The notes: a model not told the origin generated them from the letters alone. Shown: positions 9,157 through 20,008, counted from the stretch's first letter. The stretch: DNA of 44,795 nt from Klebsiella indica (GCF_005860775.1 NZ_VCHQ01000038.1:1-44795), one strand, 5' to 3'. Numbers and translations are program-made.

Positions 9157-10278
9157 TTACTGCCGATTATCATTTGCCTGGCGCAGCAGCGTTCGGCTTT
9201 CGCTCTGGAAACGTTGGGCGTAATCGCCAAACCAGTGTTCAACCTTACGGAAGCTATCGATAAACGCCTGTTTGTCGCCCTGCTCAAGCAGACCAATCGC
9301 CTCCCCAAAACGCCGATAGTAACGCTTTATCAGCGCGAGGTTATTTTCCGAAGACATAATGATATCAGCATAGAGCTGCGGATCCTGGGCGAACAGTCGG
9401 CCAACCATCGCCAGCTCCAGACGATAAATAGGTGACGACAGCGCCAAAAGCTGCTCAATGCGCACATTCTCTTCCGCCAGATGCAGGCCATAGGCAAATG
9501 TCGCAAAGTGGCGCAGCGCCTGAATAAAGGCCATATTCTGATCGTGTTCGACGGCGCTGATACGATGCAGACGCGCTCCCCAGACCTGAATTTGCTCCAG
9601 AAACCACTGGTAAGCCTCCGGCTGACGACCATCGCAATACACGACTACCTGCTTCGCAAGGCTGCCGCTATCCGGACCAAACATCGGATGCAACCCCAGC
9701 ACCGGCCCTTTATGCGCGGCCAGCATCGCCTGCAGCGGCTCTGCTTTAACAGAGGCCAAATCGACCAGAATACAGTCCGCAGGCAACGGTGGCAGTTGTG
9801 CAATCGTCGCCACCGTCTTGTGAATCGGTACGCTGACGATAACCATACCGGCATCCGCAACAATCGCCTCGGCCTGTGACCAGTCGTCTTTTTCCAGGAT
9901 ACGCACCTGGTACCCGGAAAGCGTCAGCATCTTCTCAAACAGACGCCCCATTTGCCCGCCACCGCCGACAATCACTACCGGACGCAGGGTCGGACACAGC
10001 GTCTTAAAGCCTTTATCATTTTCGCTGGAATAAGACTCACGCATCACGCGACGCAAAACATCTTCGATCAGGTCCGGCGGGACCCCAAGGGCAACAGCAT
10101 CCTCACGCCGGGAAGCTAACATTGCGGATTCACGCTCCGGGACGTAAATCGGCAACCCAAACTGGCTTTTAACCTCTCCAACTTCCGCCACCAGTTCCAG
10201 CCGCTTTGCCAGCAATGCCAGCAGCGCCTTATCGACTTCATCTATTTGATCGCGTAACGCGGTCAGTTCAGCAACCAT
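9157..10278 (-). CDS. tyrA: Bifunctional chorismate mutase / prephenate dehydrogenase (T-protein)
   Basis: Makes 4-hydroxyphenylpyruvate from chorismate through prephenate with NAD+, the tyrosine branch. The 373-residue protein has an AroQ chorismate mutase domain (1 to about 90, [20 protein letters not shown]) and a prephenate dehydrogenase domain with the Rossmann motif [14 protein letters not shown] (about 103-116). It is the second gene of the aroF-tyrA operon, nine bases after aroF, and therefore under TyrR control. Length and motifs normal. Confidence 0.98.
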   Translation of the reverse strand: MVAELTALRDQIDEVDKALLALLAKRLELVAEVGEVKSQFGLPIYVPERESAMLASRREDAVALGVPPDLIEDVLRRVMRESYSSENDKGFKTLCPTLRPVVIVGGGGQMGRLFEKMLTLSGYQVRILEKDDWSQAEAIVADAGMVIVSVPIHKTVATIAQLPPLPADCILVDLASVKAEPLQAMLAAHKGPVLGLHPMFGPDSGSLAKQVVVYCDGRQPEAYQWFLEQIQVWGARLHRISAVEHDQNMAFIQALRHFATFAYGLHLAEENVRIEQLLALSSPIYRLELAMVGRLFAQDPQLYADIIMSSENNLALIKRYYRRFGEAIGLLEQGDKQAFIDSFRKVEHWFGDYAQRFQSESRTLLRQANDNRQ

Positions 10279-10287
10279 ATGATCCTC

Positions 10288-11358
10288 TTACACCAGACGA
10301 GCCGCCAGATGGCCTCGCAGATCTTTATCAATTTCACGGAGCAACGCCTCGGTGGTTTCCCAACTGATGCATGCATCCGTTACGGAGACCCCATACTTCA
10401 TATCGCAACGCGGTTGCTCAGAGGACTGGTTACCTTCATGGATATTGCTCTCAATCATCAGACCAATAATGGAACGATTACCATCTTTAATCTGTGCGAC
10501 AACGGATTCTGCTACCGCAGGCTGGCGGCGAAAGTCTTTATTTGAATTCCCATGGCTGCAATCTACCATCAGCGAAGGCTTCAGTCCCGCCTGAATCATC
10601 TCTTTTTCGCATTCCGCGACATCTTGTGGGCCGTAGTTCGGTGCTTTACCACCGCGCAGAATAACATGACCGTTGGGATTGCCCTGGGTTTGCAGCAGGC
10701 AGACCTGCCCCGCCTGATTGATACCAACAAAACGGTGCGGCATGGCTGCGGCACGCATCGCGTTAATCGCCGTTGCAAGGCTGCCATCGGTACCGTTTTT
10801 GAAACCGACCGGCATTGACAGGCCAGAGGCCATCTCACGGTGAGTCTGGGATTCCGTGGTACGCGCACCAATTGCGGACCAGCTAAACAGATCGCCGAGA
10901 TACTGGGGACTGTTCGGATCCAGCGCTTCTGTCGCCAATGGCAGCCCCATATTGACCAGATCAACCAGCAGATGACGGGCAATCTTCAAGCCACCTTCAA
11001 CATCAAACGAGCCATCCATATGCGGATCGTTAATCAGCCCTTTCCAGCCAACGGTGGTACGGGGTTTCTCAAAATAGACGCGCATGACCAGATAGAGGCT
11101 ATCGCTGACCTCTGCGGCAAGGGTTTTAAAACGACGAGCATATTCAACCGCGGCTTCAGGATCGTGAATTGAGCAAGGACCACACACCACCAACAGGCGC
11201 GGATCGCGACCCGAAATAATGTCTGAGATTGTCTTCCGGGACTGCGCGATCTGCGCTTCCTGCTCAACACTCAAGGGGAATTCGGCCTTCAACTGATCCG
11301 GCGTGATCAAAACCTGTTCGTCGGTAATGTGTACATTGTTCAGCGCGTCTTTTTGCAT
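10288..11358 (-). CDS. aroF: DAHP synthase, tyrosine-sensitive isozyme
   Basis: Condenses phosphoenolpyruvate and erythrose 4-phosphate to DAHP, the first step of the shikimate pathway. The 356-residue product has the class I DAHP synthase motifs VVCGPCSIHDP (metal-binding Cys), RVYFEKPRTTVGWKG and VDCSHGNSNK. Assignment as the Tyr-inhibited AroF rests on its operon with tyrA and the TyrR boxes upstream. Cytoplasmic. Confidence 0.97.
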   Translation of the reverse strand: MQKDALNNVHITDEQVLITPDQLKAEFPLSVEQEAQIAQSRKTISDIISGRDPRLLVVCGPCSIHDPEAAVEYARRFKTLAAEVSDSLYLVMRVYFEKPRTTVGWKGLINDPHMDGSFDVEGGLKIARHLLVDLVNMGLPLATEALDPNSPQYLGDLFSWSAIGARTTESQTHREMASGLSMPVGFKNGTDGSLATAINAMRAAAMPHRFVGINQAGQVCLLQTQGNPNGHVILRGGKAPNYGPQDVAECEKEMIQAGLKPSLMVDCSHGNSNKDFRRQPAVAESVVAQIKDGNRSIIGLMIESNIHEGNQSSEQPRCDMKYGVSVTDACISWETTEALLREIDKDLRGHLAARLV

Positions 11359-11414
11359 GATTGGATCCTGTATAGCTCGTTTGCGATAGTGATTTCCTCA
11401 GCGAGGAGGAGGTA

Positions 11415-11442
11415 ACGATACCATACCAAGTAAAGATTTCAA
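11415..11442 (-). promoter_or_regulatory. aroF-tyrA promoter
   Basis: Minus-strand TTGAAA (11437-11442) and TATCGT (11415-11420) with 16-bp spacing, about 57 bases upstream of aroF. The -35 box overlaps a weak TyrR-box-like sequence (11429-11446). Confidence 0.6.
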
Positions 11443-11451
11443 TCCATATTC

Positions 11452-11469
11452 AGTAAATTTTAATTTACA
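11452..11469. promoter_or_regulatory. TyrR box 1 upstream of aroF
   Basis: AGTAAA-ttttaa-TTTACA fits the TyrR consensus TGTAAA-N6-TTTACA except at the first base. It lies just upstream of the aroF -35 box, as needed for tyrosine-dependent repression. Confidence 0.85.
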
Positions 11470-11502
11470 CCAGCAATTTAGTCGCACAAAACACTCTTTT
11501 TT

Positions 11503-11520
11503 AGTAAACATTAATTTACA
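11503..11520. promoter_or_regulatory. TyrR box 2 upstream of aroF
   Basis: AGTAAA-cattaa-TTTACA, a second near-consensus TyrR box, 51 bp (about five helical turns) from the first. This suggests cooperative binding of TyrR hexamers, as known for aroF in E. coli. The remaining 11521-11698 up to yfiR shows no element I can name. Confidence 0.85.
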
Positions 11521-11698
11521 CCAAAGTGAATTCCTCTGGCATTCCCCACCCACCCTATCTTCCTTTACTAAAAATCCTGGCAGAAATTACCGTAAAGCCG
11601 CAGGCGTGGCTAATGACGGTTTTCACCGATAATGTTATCCTCCGCTCAGGTATCAGCAACCTGCATTCCCCACGCTATGACAACCTGACGGAACCGTA

Positions 11699-12208
11699 AT
11701 GACCGTTCTTCACCGTCTCTTTTTGACTTTAGTATTATCTCTTGTGGGTCTCCCTGCTGTTGCCTCCGGGCCGTCTGAAAATGTTCGTACTATCGTTTCG
11801 GGCATTGTGTCTTACACACGCTGGCCACAGTTACCAGGCCCACCCAGACTCTGTATTTTTTCGACATCACGTTATATCCATAGCCTGGCTGAAGAATCTG
11901 TGGAAATGTTGCCTTATCACCCCGTGATTGTTCGTAACACTGACGAAGCCTTACAGACGATTTGCGATGGTTTTTATTTTGGCAGTGAATCACCAATACA
12001 ACAGGCTGAATTTACGGCTAGATATGGAAATCGCCCCCTATTGCTTATTGCGGAACAAAATACCGATTGCTCTATTGGCAGTGCTTTTTGTCTGCGTATA
12101 AATAATGAGAGAGTCAGATTTTCCGTAAATCTGGATGTACTGACGCACAGCGGCGTTCGGGTTAATCCCGATGTACTGATGCTTGCCCGGAAAACATCGC
12201 ATGAATAA
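11699..12208 (+). CDS. yfiR: YfiR family periplasmic repressor of diguanylate cyclase DgcN
   Basis: Small periplasmic protein that binds the periplasmic domain of YfiN/DgcN and inhibits its cyclase; redox or envelope stress relieves this. The 169-residue product has an N-terminal signal peptide (about 1-22, ending near AVAS) and a YfiR/DUF4154 domain with VSYTRWPQL and four Cys that can form the regulatory disulfides seen in the family. Its stop overlaps the dgcN start by eight bases, and yfiB follows, giving the yfiRNB operon. Confidence 0.93.
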   Translation: MTVLHRLFLTLVLSLVGLPAVASGPSENVRTIVSGIVSYTRWPQLPGPPRLCIFSTSRYIHSLAEESVEMLPYHPVIVRNTDEALQTICDGFYFGSESPIQQAEFTARYGNRPLLLIAEQNTDCSIGSAFCLRINNERVRFSVNLDVLTHSGVRVNPDVLMLARKTSHE

Positions 12209-13424
12209 GGATTTGTCTCAGGCCCCGCGCCCCACATTTAAACGAGCGCTACGCCGTATCAGCATGATTAGCGTGGTTATCTCTATGACTCTAATCTGGT
12301 TACTGCTGAGCACCGCATCGGTATTTACGCTCAAGCAATATGCGCAAAAAAACCTTGAGCTGACGGCTGCAACAATGGGACATAGTCTGGAAGCCGCACT
12401 TGTTTTTGGTGATAGTTCCGCGGCCCGGGATACGCTGGCCGAGCTGGGTAAACAGGGGCAATTCTCCAGGGCCGTTTTACTGGATAAGCAGCAAAGAGAC
12501 TTCGCAGCATGGAATAACGATCATCTGGTCAGCCAGGAAAAAATCAGCGACACGATCAGTAAATGGTTATTCCCGGAACCCACAGTTCAACCGATCTGGC
12601 ATCAAGGGAAAATTATCGGCGAACTCCGACTGACCGCGCTGGACAAACTGATAAGCCACTTTCTCGGCATCGCAATTGTGGTTTTAACCGGGAGTATTTT
12701 TTTCGCGTCCTGTATCGCATTACTCCTTACCCACTCGCTGCATCGCGGCATTGTGAGCGCATTGCAAAATATTACTGAAGTGGTACACGATATTCGCAAA
12801 AATCGTCATTTCTCCCGCCGGGTTCCCGAAGAACGCATTGAAGAATTTCACCTGTTTGCCCAGGATTTTAATAGCCTGCTGGGAGAAATGGAGGACTGGC
12901 AGCAACAACTACAGGCCAAAAATGCCCAGCTCCTGCGCAGTTCATTACTCGATCCGTTAACCGGACTGGCTAACAGAGCGGATTTTTGTAATGCCATTAC
13001 TGCGTTGATGAAAGACAAAACCAGACATAATTGCTCTGCATTATTATTTCTTGATGGCGATAACTTCAAACGCATTAACGATAACTGGGGTCATGCGGCA
13101 GGGGACAACGTTTTAATCGACGTTGCCAGACGCCTGATGGCCTTTGTCGGCAAACAGCACCAGGCATGGCGTCTGGGGGGCGATGAGTTTGCCATTCTGC
13201 TGCGAGGAGTTCGCACTGAAGCCGAAGTTCAGGTGCTCTGCGATGCATTATCCGAGCAGTTTCTCCCGCCGTTTAATCTCCAAAACGGCCACACCGCCAG
13301 GCTGTCACTGAGTATTGGTTATGCGTTAACCTGGGAACACGACTGCGCAGAAACACTACAAGAGCTTGCCGATCAAAATATGTATCGGATGAAAAACCAG
13401 CGTTTACAGCAAACACAAAAATAA
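12201..13424 (+). CDS. dgcN: Membrane diguanylate cyclase DgcN (YfiN)
   Basis: Inner membrane enzyme making c-di-GMP from two GTP; in E. coli it also relocates to midcell and delays division under envelope stress. The 407-residue product has TM1 (about 20-42), a periplasmic CHASE8-type sensor (about 44-150), TM2 (about 155-178), HAMP, and a GGDEF domain with intact RLGGDEF (GGDEF at 326-330). No RxxD inhibitory site is present at the usual place five residues upstream, so product inhibition is not expected. I chose ATG 12201, which overlaps the yfiR stop, over an earlier in-frame ATG at 12183. Confidence 0.94.
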   Translation: MNKDLSQAPRPTFKRALRRISMISVVISMTLIWLLLSTASVFTLKQYAQKNLELTAATMGHSLEAALVFGDSSAARDTLAELGKQGQFSRAVLLDKQQRDFAAWNNDHLVSQEKISDTISKWLFPEPTVQPIWHQGKIIGELRLTALDKLISHFLGIAIVVLTGSIFFASCIALLLTHSLHRGIVSALQNITEVVHDIRKNRHFSRRVPEERIEEFHLFAQDFNSLLGEMEDWQQQLQAKNAQLLRSSLLDPLTGLANRADFCNAITALMKDKTRHNCSALLFLDGDNFKRINDNWGHAAGDNVLIDVARRLMAFVGKQHQAWRLGGDEFAILLRGVRTEAEVQVLCDALSEQFLPPFNLQNGHTARLSLSIGYALTWEHDCAETLQELADQNMYRMKNQRLQQTQK

Positions 13425-13435
13425 AAGGAGTCACA

Positions 13436-13918
13436 ATGATCGGGAAATATTTTGCTTCCGCGTTACTGGCCATACTGTTTCTCACCAGTTGCCAGGCCCC
13501 ACAAGGTAAATTCTCTCCGGAGCAGATTGCAGCCATGAAATCATACGGCTTCACTGAGACCAACGGTGGCTGGTTATTAGGATTATCGGATGCCATTTTA
13601 TTCGATAAAAACGACTACCATTTGCGCGCCGACAGTAAAACAAAAATTCATACGATGGCATCACGTCTGGCCGCCACGGGTATTACCCACAGTCGTCTGG
13701 AGGGGCATACTGACAATTACGGTGAGGATAGCTACAACGAAATGTTATCGCTTAAGCGTGCTGACAGCGTAGCGGATGCCTGGGCCGAAGGTGCAAATAT
13801 CCCGCGAGCAAATTTGACTACGCGCGGACTCGGGAAAAAATACCCTATCGCCAGCAACGATACCGCAAAAGGGCGCGCAGAAAACCGCCGCGTCACGGTG
13901 ATTATCAGTACACCTTAA
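13436..13918 (+). CDS. yfiB: OmpA-family outer membrane lipoprotein YfiB
   Basis: Third gene of the yfiRNB switch. In Pseudomonas the homologue captures YfiR at the outer membrane and so frees YfiN. The 160-residue product has a lipoprotein signal with lipobox LTSC (Cys at 19) and a C-terminal OmpA-like peptidoglycan-binding domain (about 45-160) with the LEGHTDNYG and GRAENRRV motifs. AAAGGAG precedes ATG 13436, 11 bases after dgcN. Confidence 0.94.
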   Translation: MIGKYFASALLAILFLTSCQAPQGKFSPEQIAAMKSYGFTETNGGWLLGLSDAILFDKNDYHLRADSKTKIHTMASRLAATGITHSRLEGHTDNYGEDSYNEMLSLKRADSVADAWAEGANIPRANLTTRGLGKKYPIASNDTAKGRAENRRVTVIISTP

Positions 13919-14027
13919 ACTCTTTAATCGCTTGATCTAACCTGTAAAAGGGTGTGCTGACTATCGTCTCTGCACATGGCGCGATATCGTCAGTAAGCCA
14001 CACGCCATGAAGGGTTCAGCTAACGGT

Positions 14028-14060
14028 AAAAAAAGGGCCAGCCTGCAGGCCAGCCCTTTT
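14028..14060 (-). terminator. Terminator of the rpsP-rimM-trmD-rplS operon
   Basis: GGGC-GCC hairpin with A run on one side and T run on the other. On the minus strand it follows the rplS stop by 25 bases and ends in seven Ts. Confidence 0.88.
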
Positions 14061-14085
14061 ATTCAGGATGTCGCGAAAGCGAATC

Positions 14086-14436
<351 letters not shown>

Positions 14437-14477
14437 TTAATCTCTTATCCTGGGTAAACTGATATATCGGGAGCGTA

Positions 14478-15245
14478 TTACGCTTGCCCATCATGTTTAT
14501 GTTGCTGTTGTGCGTGTTCCGTTTTGAACTCCGCCAGCAACCTTGCTTGCTCTTCAGTCAGAGCCAGGTTTTCCAAAAGTTCAGGTCTTCTAAGCCAGGT
14601 CCGGCCCAGCGACTGCTTCAGGCGCCAGCGACGTATCTCAGCATGGTTTCCCGACAACAACACCGACGGAACGTCCATACCTTCCAACACTTCAGGACGC
14701 GTATAGTGTGGACAATCCAGCAATCCATCAGCAAAAGAATCTTCAATTGCTGAAGCTTCATGACCCAGAACACCCGGTATAAACCGGGAAACGGAATCAA
14801 TCAGCGTCATTGCCGGTAACTCTCCACCGCTGAGAACGTAATCGCCGATTGACCATTCTTCGTCAATCTCGGTCTGAATTACGCGCTCATCTACACCTTC
14901 GTAGCGACCACATACCAGAATCAGTTTCTGATTGCTTGCCAGCTCGCTGACGCCTGCTTGATCAAGCTTGCGCCCCTGAGGTGAAAGATAAATCACCTTT
15001 GCACCTTCACCTGCCGCGTCTTTTGCTGCATGAATGGCGTCCCGCAAGGGTTGCACCATCATTAACATCCCCGGCCCGCCGCCATATGGACGATCGTCCA
15101 CGGTACGGTGCCGATCATGCGCGAAGTCACGAGGACTCCAGCTCTGGATGTTCAGCAGGCCATTTTTTACTGCCCGGCCAGTTACCCCGTAATCGGTAAT
15201 TGCGCGAAACATTTCAGGAAACAGGCTAACGATACCTATAAACAC
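14478..15245 (-). CDS. trmD: tRNA (guanine-N1)-methyltransferase TrmD
   Basis: Methylates G37 of tRNAs reading CNN and some other codons, preventing +1 frameshifts; essential in enterobacteria. The 255-residue protein shows the SPOUT-class trefoil knot SAM site ([34 protein letters not shown]) and a C-terminal tRNA-binding domain. It lies between rimM and rplS in the conserved operon. Confidence 0.99.
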   Translation of the reverse strand: MFIGIVSLFPEMFRAITDYGVTGRAVKNGLLNIQSWSPRDFAHDRHRTVDDRPYGGGPGMLMMVQPLRDAIHAAKDAAGEGAKVIYLSPQGRKLDQAGVSELASNQKLILVCGRYEGVDERVIQTEIDEEWSIGDYVLSGGELPAMTLIDSVSRFIPGVLGHEASAIEDSFADGLLDCPHYTRPEVLEGMDVPSVLLSGNHAEIRRWRLKQSLGRTWLRRPELLENLALTEEQARLLAEFKTEHAQQQHKHDGQA

Positions 15246-15291
15246 AAGCCAATCCCCATAGTGCCGTTTTGTTACCGTTTATCCGGAGAAT

Positions 15292-15840
15292 TTAAAAACC
15301 AGGATCCCAGTCTACTTCGATTGTACGAGTAGTGAGATCGACTTTCTTGATAACCTGCCCATCGAGGAACGGAACCAACCGCTCCTTGATACCAAATGCA
15401 TCTTTCAGGCTTGCCTTGATGACGAGAACGTCATTAGACCCGGTTTCCATCATATCGACGACTTTACCGAGGCTATAGCCTCCAGTGGTTACTACCTGGC
15501 AGCCCATCAGGTCTTTCCAGTAATAATCACCCTCTTCCAGCGCAGGCAACTGCGAAGAATCCACGACAATTTCGCAATTGGTCAATAGATTCGCGGCATC
15601 GCGATCATCAACGCCTTTCAGCTTGATGATGATATCCTGATTGTGGTGACGCCAGCTTTCCAGCTCAACGACCTGCCACTGACCCGCCTTCTGGATTACC
15701 CAGGGCTGATAGTCAAAAATGCTTTCGGCGTCTTCGGTGGAGGAAAACACTCTGAGCCAACCACGGATACCGTAGGAAGAACCCATCTTGCCCAATACAA
15801 TCGGATCAACAGGTGCTTGTGCGGTGTGTTGCTTGCTCAT
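15292..15840 (-). CDS. rimM: Ribosome maturation factor RimM
   Basis: Binds S19 and assists late maturation of the 30S head. The 182-residue protein has an N-terminal RimM beta-barrel ([18 protein letters not shown]) and a C-terminal PRC-barrel (about 95-175). I take MSKQ at 15840 as the start; an in-frame ATG three codons upstream exists but the family starts at MSKQ. Second gene of the rpsP operon. Confidence 0.98.
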   Translation of the reverse strand: MSKQHTAQAPVDPIVLGKMGSSYGIRGWLRVFSSTEDAESIFDYQPWVIQKAGQWQVVELESWRHHNQDIIIKLKGVDDRDAANLLTNCEIVVDSSQLPALEEGDYYWKDLMGCQVVTTGGYSLGKVVDMMETGSNDVLVIKASLKDAFGIKERLVPFLDGQVIKKVDLTTRTIEVDWDPGF

Positions 15841-15858
15841 CATGACCACCGTGACAGA

Positions 15859-16167
<309 letters not shown>

Positions 16168-16181
16168 TTAAAAGCCCGAAA

Positions 16182-16209
16182 ATTTTACTGATTTCTGTGC
16201 AAAAATCAA
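16182..16209 (-). promoter_or_regulatory. rpsP operon promoter (candidate)
   Basis: Minus-strand TTGATT (16204-16209) and TAAAAT (16182-16187) with 16-bp spacing, about 75 bases upstream of rpsP. Between promoter and gene a GC-rich inverted repeat (CCGGGC...GCCCGG, about 16131-16160) would fold in the leader RNA. Confidence 0.5.
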
Positions 16210-16220
16210 TTCAAAACTAC

Positions 16221-16346
16221 ATACGCTAAATAATTCGAGTTGCAGGAAGGCGGCAAGTGAGTAAATCCCCGGGAGCGTACACAAGTACGTGACCGGGGTG
16301 AACGAACGCAGCCAACGCATCTGCGGCTTGAATTATGAAGCGTATT
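16221..16346. repeat. ERIC (IRU) element
   Basis: An imperfect palindrome of about 126 bp, the standard ERIC length, with the core GTGACCGGGGTGAACGA-like segment (16289-16305) matching the well-known ERIC2 priming sequence with few changes, and ends atacgct / agcgtat that are inverted copies. The right end overlaps the last codons and stop of ffh, so ERIC sequence forms the 3' end of that gene. Confidence 0.85.
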
Positions 16347-17709
16347 AGCGGCCAGGGAAGCCAGGCGGCATCATACCCTTCATGCCGCGCATCATTTTCA
16401 TCATGCCGCCTTTCGACTTCATTTTCTTCATCATGCGCTGCATATCGTCAAACTGCTTCAGAAGGCGGTTCACATCCTGCACCTGCATTCCGCAACCCGC
16501 GGCAATACGGCGCTTGCGCGAACCTTTAATGATTTCCGGCTTCGCGCGCTCTTTCAGCGTCATCGAATTGATGATCGCTTCCATACGCACCAGAACCTTG
16601 TCATCCATCTGCGCTTTAACGTTATCCGGGAGTTGCCCCATGCCCGGCAGTTTGCCCATCAGGCTGGCCATCCCCCCCATGTTTTTCATCTGACGCAACT
16701 GTTCAAGGAAATCGGTCAGATCGAAACCGTCACCTTTTTTCAGCTTAGAGGCCAGCTTCTCGGCCTGAGCACGATCGACTTTACTTTCGATATCTTCGAT
16801 CAGCGACAGAACGTCGCCCATGCCGAGAATACGAGAAGCGATACGGTCCGGATGGAACGGCTCCAGCGCTTCGGTTTTCTCGCCTACGCCGAGGAATTTA
16901 ATTGGCTTGCCGGTGATATGACGAATCGACAGCGCCGCGCCGCCGCGGGCATCGCCATCAACTTTGGTCAGCACAACGCCGGTCAGCGGCAGCGCTTCGT
17001 TAAACGCCTTCGCCGTGTTCGCCGCATCCTGCCCGGTCATCGCATCGACGACAAACAGGGTTTCTACTGGATTCAGAGACGCATGGACTTGTTTTATCTC
17101 GTCCATCATCGCTTCATCAACATGCAGACGACCGGCGGTATCCACCAGCAGCACATCGTAGAATTTAAGCTTTGCCTCTTTCAGCGCGGCATTAACAATA
17201 TCAACCGGTTTCTGACCAACATCCGATGGGAAGAAATCGACGCTAACCTGTTCGGCCAGCGTTTCCAGCTGTTTAATTGCCGCTGGACGATACACGTCGG
17301 CAGAAACAACCAGCACTTTCTTTTTATGCTTTTCACGCAGGAATTTACCCAGCTTAGCGACGCTGGTCGTTTTACCCGCCCCCTGCAAGCCGGCCATCAA
17401 CACCACGGCTGGCGGCTGTGCGGCTAAATCCAGCGCCTGATTCTCTTCGCCCATCGCCGCAACCAGCTCGTTGCGAACGATTTTGACGAACTCCTGGCCT
17501 GGCGTCAGGCTTTTGTTAACTTCATGGCCGACCGCGCGCTCTTTCACGCGGTTGATGAAGTCACGAACCACAGGCAGCGCGACGTCCGCCTCCAGCAGCG
17601 CCATGCGCACTTCGCGCAGGGTGTCTTTAATATTGTCTTCGGTGAGGCGTCCACGGCCGCTAATGTTGCGCAGCGTACGCGACAAACGATCGGTTAAATT
17701 ATCAAACAT
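16345..17709 (-). CDS. ffh: Signal recognition particle protein Ffh
   Basis: SRP54 homologue that with 4.5S RNA targets inner membrane proteins to FtsY/SecYEG. The 454-residue product has the N domain (1 to about 88), the G domain with P-loop GLQGAGKTT (about 104), DTAGRLHVD and TKVDGD, and the Met-rich M domain (about 300-454) with RRIAAGCGMQVQDVNRLL. I chose ATG 17709 (MFDNLTDRLS, after GAGAGACA); the frame is open 27 codons further. The C-terminal tail KMKSKGGMMKMMRGMKG is one residue longer than I recall for E. coli. Confidence 0.98.
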   Translation of the reverse strand: MFDNLTDRLSRTLRNISGRGRLTEDNIKDTLREVRMALLEADVALPVVRDFINRVKERAVGHEVNKSLTPGQEFVKIVRNELVAAMGEENQALDLAAQPPAVVLMAGLQGAGKTTSVAKLGKFLREKHKKKVLVVSADVYRPAAIKQLETLAEQVSVDFFPSDVGQKPVDIVNAALKEAKLKFYDVLLVDTAGRLHVDEAMMDEIKQVHASLNPVETLFVVDAMTGQDAANTAKAFNEALPLTGVVLTKVDGDARGGAALSIRHITGKPIKFLGVGEKTEALEPFHPDRIASRILGMGDVLSLIEDIESKVDRAQAEKLASKLKKGDGFDLTDFLEQLRQMKNMGGMASLMGKLPGMGQLPDNVKAQMDDKVLVRMEAIINSMTLKERAKPEIIKGSRKRRIAAGCGMQVQDVNRLLKQFDDMQRMMKKMKSKGGMMKMMRGMKGMMPPGFPGR

Positions 17710-17809
17710 TGTCTCTCGCCTGAGGTGGAAACGGTCGGTCGCCGCAGCGACACAAAAATACGGAATGGCCGCAGTATAACACGACATCAACGCGAATGTG
17801 CTGCAACGG

Positions 17810-17838
17810 TTGGAGCCAGAGTCGCGTGACGCTATACT
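17810..17838 (+). promoter_or_regulatory. ypjD promoter (candidate)
   Basis: TTGGAG (17810-17815) and TATACT (17833-17838) with 17-bp spacing, 38 bases before the ypjD start, in the divergent ffh-ypjD interval. Confidence 0.55.
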
Positions 17839-17875
17839 GCTTTTCTCTACTATTAAGTCAACAGTCGACGCCCAT

Positions 17876-18667
17876 ATGCCTGTTTTTGCTCTACTCGCGC
17901 TTGTCGCCTACTCCATCAGCCTCGCGCTGATTATCCCTGGCCTGCTGCAAAAAAACAGCAGTTGGAGGAAAATGGCGATCCTTTCCGCAACTGTTGCGTT
18001 GATTTGTCACGCCTTCGCGCTGGAATCACGCATTTTTCCTGGCGGCGAAAGCGGGCAAAACCTTAGCCTATTAAATGTAGGATCGCTGGTCAGTCTGATG
18101 ATTTGCACGGTGATGACCATTGTCGCATCGCGTAATCGCGGCTGGCTATTGCTGCCCATCGTCTACACTTTCGCACTGATCAATCTCGCCTTCGCGACCT
18201 TTATGCCGAACGAGTACATCACGCACCTGGAAACCACGCCGGGCATGCTGATACATATCGGTCTGTCGCTCTTCTCATATGCGACGCTGATTATCGCCGC
18301 TCTGTACGCGCTACAGCTGGCATGGATTGACTATCAACTGAAGAATAAAAGGCTGATATTCAGCAACGAAATGCCGCCGCTGATGAGCATCGAACGTAAA
18401 ATGTTCCATATCACCCAGGTCGGCGTGGTTCTGTTGACCCTGACGCTGTGTACCGGGTTGTTCTATATGCATAACCTGTTTAGCGCAGAAAATATTGATA
18501 AAGCCGTGATATCTATTGTGGCGTGGTTCGTTTATATCGTCCTGCTTTGGGGGCACTATCATGAAGGCTGGCGCGGGCGCCGGGTCGTCTGGTTCAACGT
18601 GGCTGGCGCAGGATTGCTGACGCTGGCCTATTTTGGTAGCCGCGTCTTGCAGCAATTCATGAGCTAA
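17876..18667 (+). CDS. ypjD: YpjD, CcmC/HemX-like inner membrane protein (CorE)
   Basis: Integral membrane protein of the cytochrome c assembly (CcmC/HemX-like) fold, with about eight predicted TM helices across 263 residues. It carries conserved membrane His and Trp motifs (LWGHYHEGW near 225), which in relatives contact haem; the role here is not established. It has been named CorE because of its constant pairing with corB. ATG 17876 (MPVFALLALVAYS) is the family start; the frame stays open further upstream. corB follows 18 bases later in the same direction. Confidence 0.9.
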   Translation: MPVFALLALVAYSISLALIIPGLLQKNSSWRKMAILSATVALICHAFALESRIFPGGESGQNLSLLNVGSLVSLMICTVMTIVASRNRGWLLLPIVYTFALINLAFATFMPNEYITHLETTPGMLIHIGLSLFSYATLIIAALYALQLAWIDYQLKNKRLIFSNEMPPLMSIERKMFHITQVGVVLLTLTLCTGLFYMHNLFSAENIDKAVISIVAWFVYIVLLWGHYHEGWRGRRVVWFNVAGAGLLTLAYFGSRVLQQFMS

Positions 18668-18685
18668 GTCTTTAAGGAATCCCAA

Positions 18686-19975
18686 GTGGAACATATCTCC
18701 ACCACTACGCTAATCGTTACTCTGCTCATTATGGTGCTCATCTCCGCCTATTTCTCCGGTTCTGAAACCGGCATGATGACGCTAAACCGCTACCGCCTGC
18801 GCCACATGGCCAAGCAAGGCAATCGCCAGGCGAAACGTGTCGAAAAGCTGCTGCGCAAACCCGACCGTTTAATCAGCCTGGTGCTGATCGGCAACAATCT
18901 TGTCAATATCCTGGCTTCGGCGTTAGGCACCATTGTCGGGATGCGCCTGTACGGTGATGCCGGCGTCGCCATTGCCACCGGCGTGCTGACCTTCGTGGTG
19001 CTGGTTTTCGCCGAGGTGCTGCCGAAAACCATTGCCGCGCTCTACCCGGAGAAAGTCGCCTACCCCAGCAGCCTGCTGCTCGCGCCGCTGCAAATATTAA
19101 TGATGCCCCTTGTTTGGTTGCTCAACACCATCACCCGCATTCTGATGCGCATGATGGGCATTAAAACCGACATCGTTATCAGCGGAGCATTGAGCAAAGA
19201 GGAGCTACGTACCATTGTTAATGAATCTCGCTCACAGATATCCCGCCGCAATCAGGACATGCTGCTATCCGTGCTGGATCTTGAGAAGGTCAGCGTTGAC
19301 GACATAATGGTTCCCCGCAACGATATTGTCGGCATCAATATTAACGACGACTGGAAATCTATCGTCCGGCAACTGACCCACTCTCCGCACGGACGCATCG
19401 TGCTATACCGCGATACGCTGGACGATGCGATCAGCATGCTGCGCGTCCGGGAGGCGTATCGCCTGATGACGGAAAAAAAGGAGTTCACGAAAGAAATCAT
19501 GCTCCGTGCTGCCGATGAAATTTACTTCGTGCCGGAAGGTACGCCGCTCAGCACGCAACTGGTGAAATTCCAGCGAAATAAGAAAAAAGTGGGCCTGGTA
19601 GTGGATGAATATGGCGATATTCAGGGGCTGGTCACGGTGGAAGATATTCTCGAAGAGATCGTCGGGGATTTCACGACGTCAATGTCCCCTACACTTGCAG
19701 AAGAGGTCACGCCGCTAAACGATGGCTCAGTGATTATTGACGGCAGCGCCAACGTACGTGAAATCAATAAAGCGTTTAACTGGCATTTGCCGGAAGATGA
19801 AGCGCGCACGATTAACGGTATCATTCTGGAAGCCCTTGAGGAGATTCCGGCCCCAGGTACCCGCGTACGCATCGAACAGTATGATATTGATATTCTTGAT
19901 GTTCAGGAGAATATGATTAAGCAGGTGAAGGTGATGCCGGTAAAACCCATTCGCGAAAGCGTGGCGGAGTCGTAG
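18686..19975 (+). CDS. corB: CorB/YfjD, CNNM-type magnesium/cobalt transport protein
   Basis: Inner membrane CNNM/CorB-family protein linked to Mg2+ efflux and cobalt resistance. The 429-residue product has an N-terminal DUF21 membrane domain (about 1-190, three to four TM helices), a CBS pair (about 200-335; DDIMVPRNDIVGI and VDEYGDIQGLVTVEDILEEIVGD) and a CorC_HlyC domain (about 345-425). Translation starts at GTG 18686, 10 bases after TAAGGAAT, directly after ypjD; no ATG is available nearby. Confidence 0.94.
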   Translation: MEHISTTTLIVTLLIMVLISAYFSGSETGMMTLNRYRLRHMAKQGNRQAKRVEKLLRKPDRLISLVLIGNNLVNILASALGTIVGMRLYGDAGVAIATGVLTFVVLVFAEVLPKTIAALYPEKVAYPSSLLLAPLQILMMPLVWLLNTITRILMRMMGIKTDIVISGALSKEELRTIVNESRSQISRRNQDMLLSVLDLEKVSVDDIMVPRNDIVGININDDWKSIVRQLTHSPHGRIVLYRDTLDDAISMLRVREAYRLMTEKKEFTKEIMLRAADEIYFVPEGTPLSTQLVKFQRNKKKVGLVVDEYGDIQGLVTVEDILEEIVGDFTTSMSPTLAEEVTPLNDGSVIIDGSANVREINKAFNWHLPEDEARTINGIILEALEEIPAPGTRVRIEQYDIDILDVQENMIKQVKVMPVKPIRESVAES

Positions 19976-20008
19976 CAAGCCTTACTTTTTTGCTCGATAT
20001 GAATAGCA

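Noticed and set aside
16633..17427. 264-codon plus-strand frame inside ffh
   Set aside because: Antisense shadow of ffh; no ribosome site or domain.
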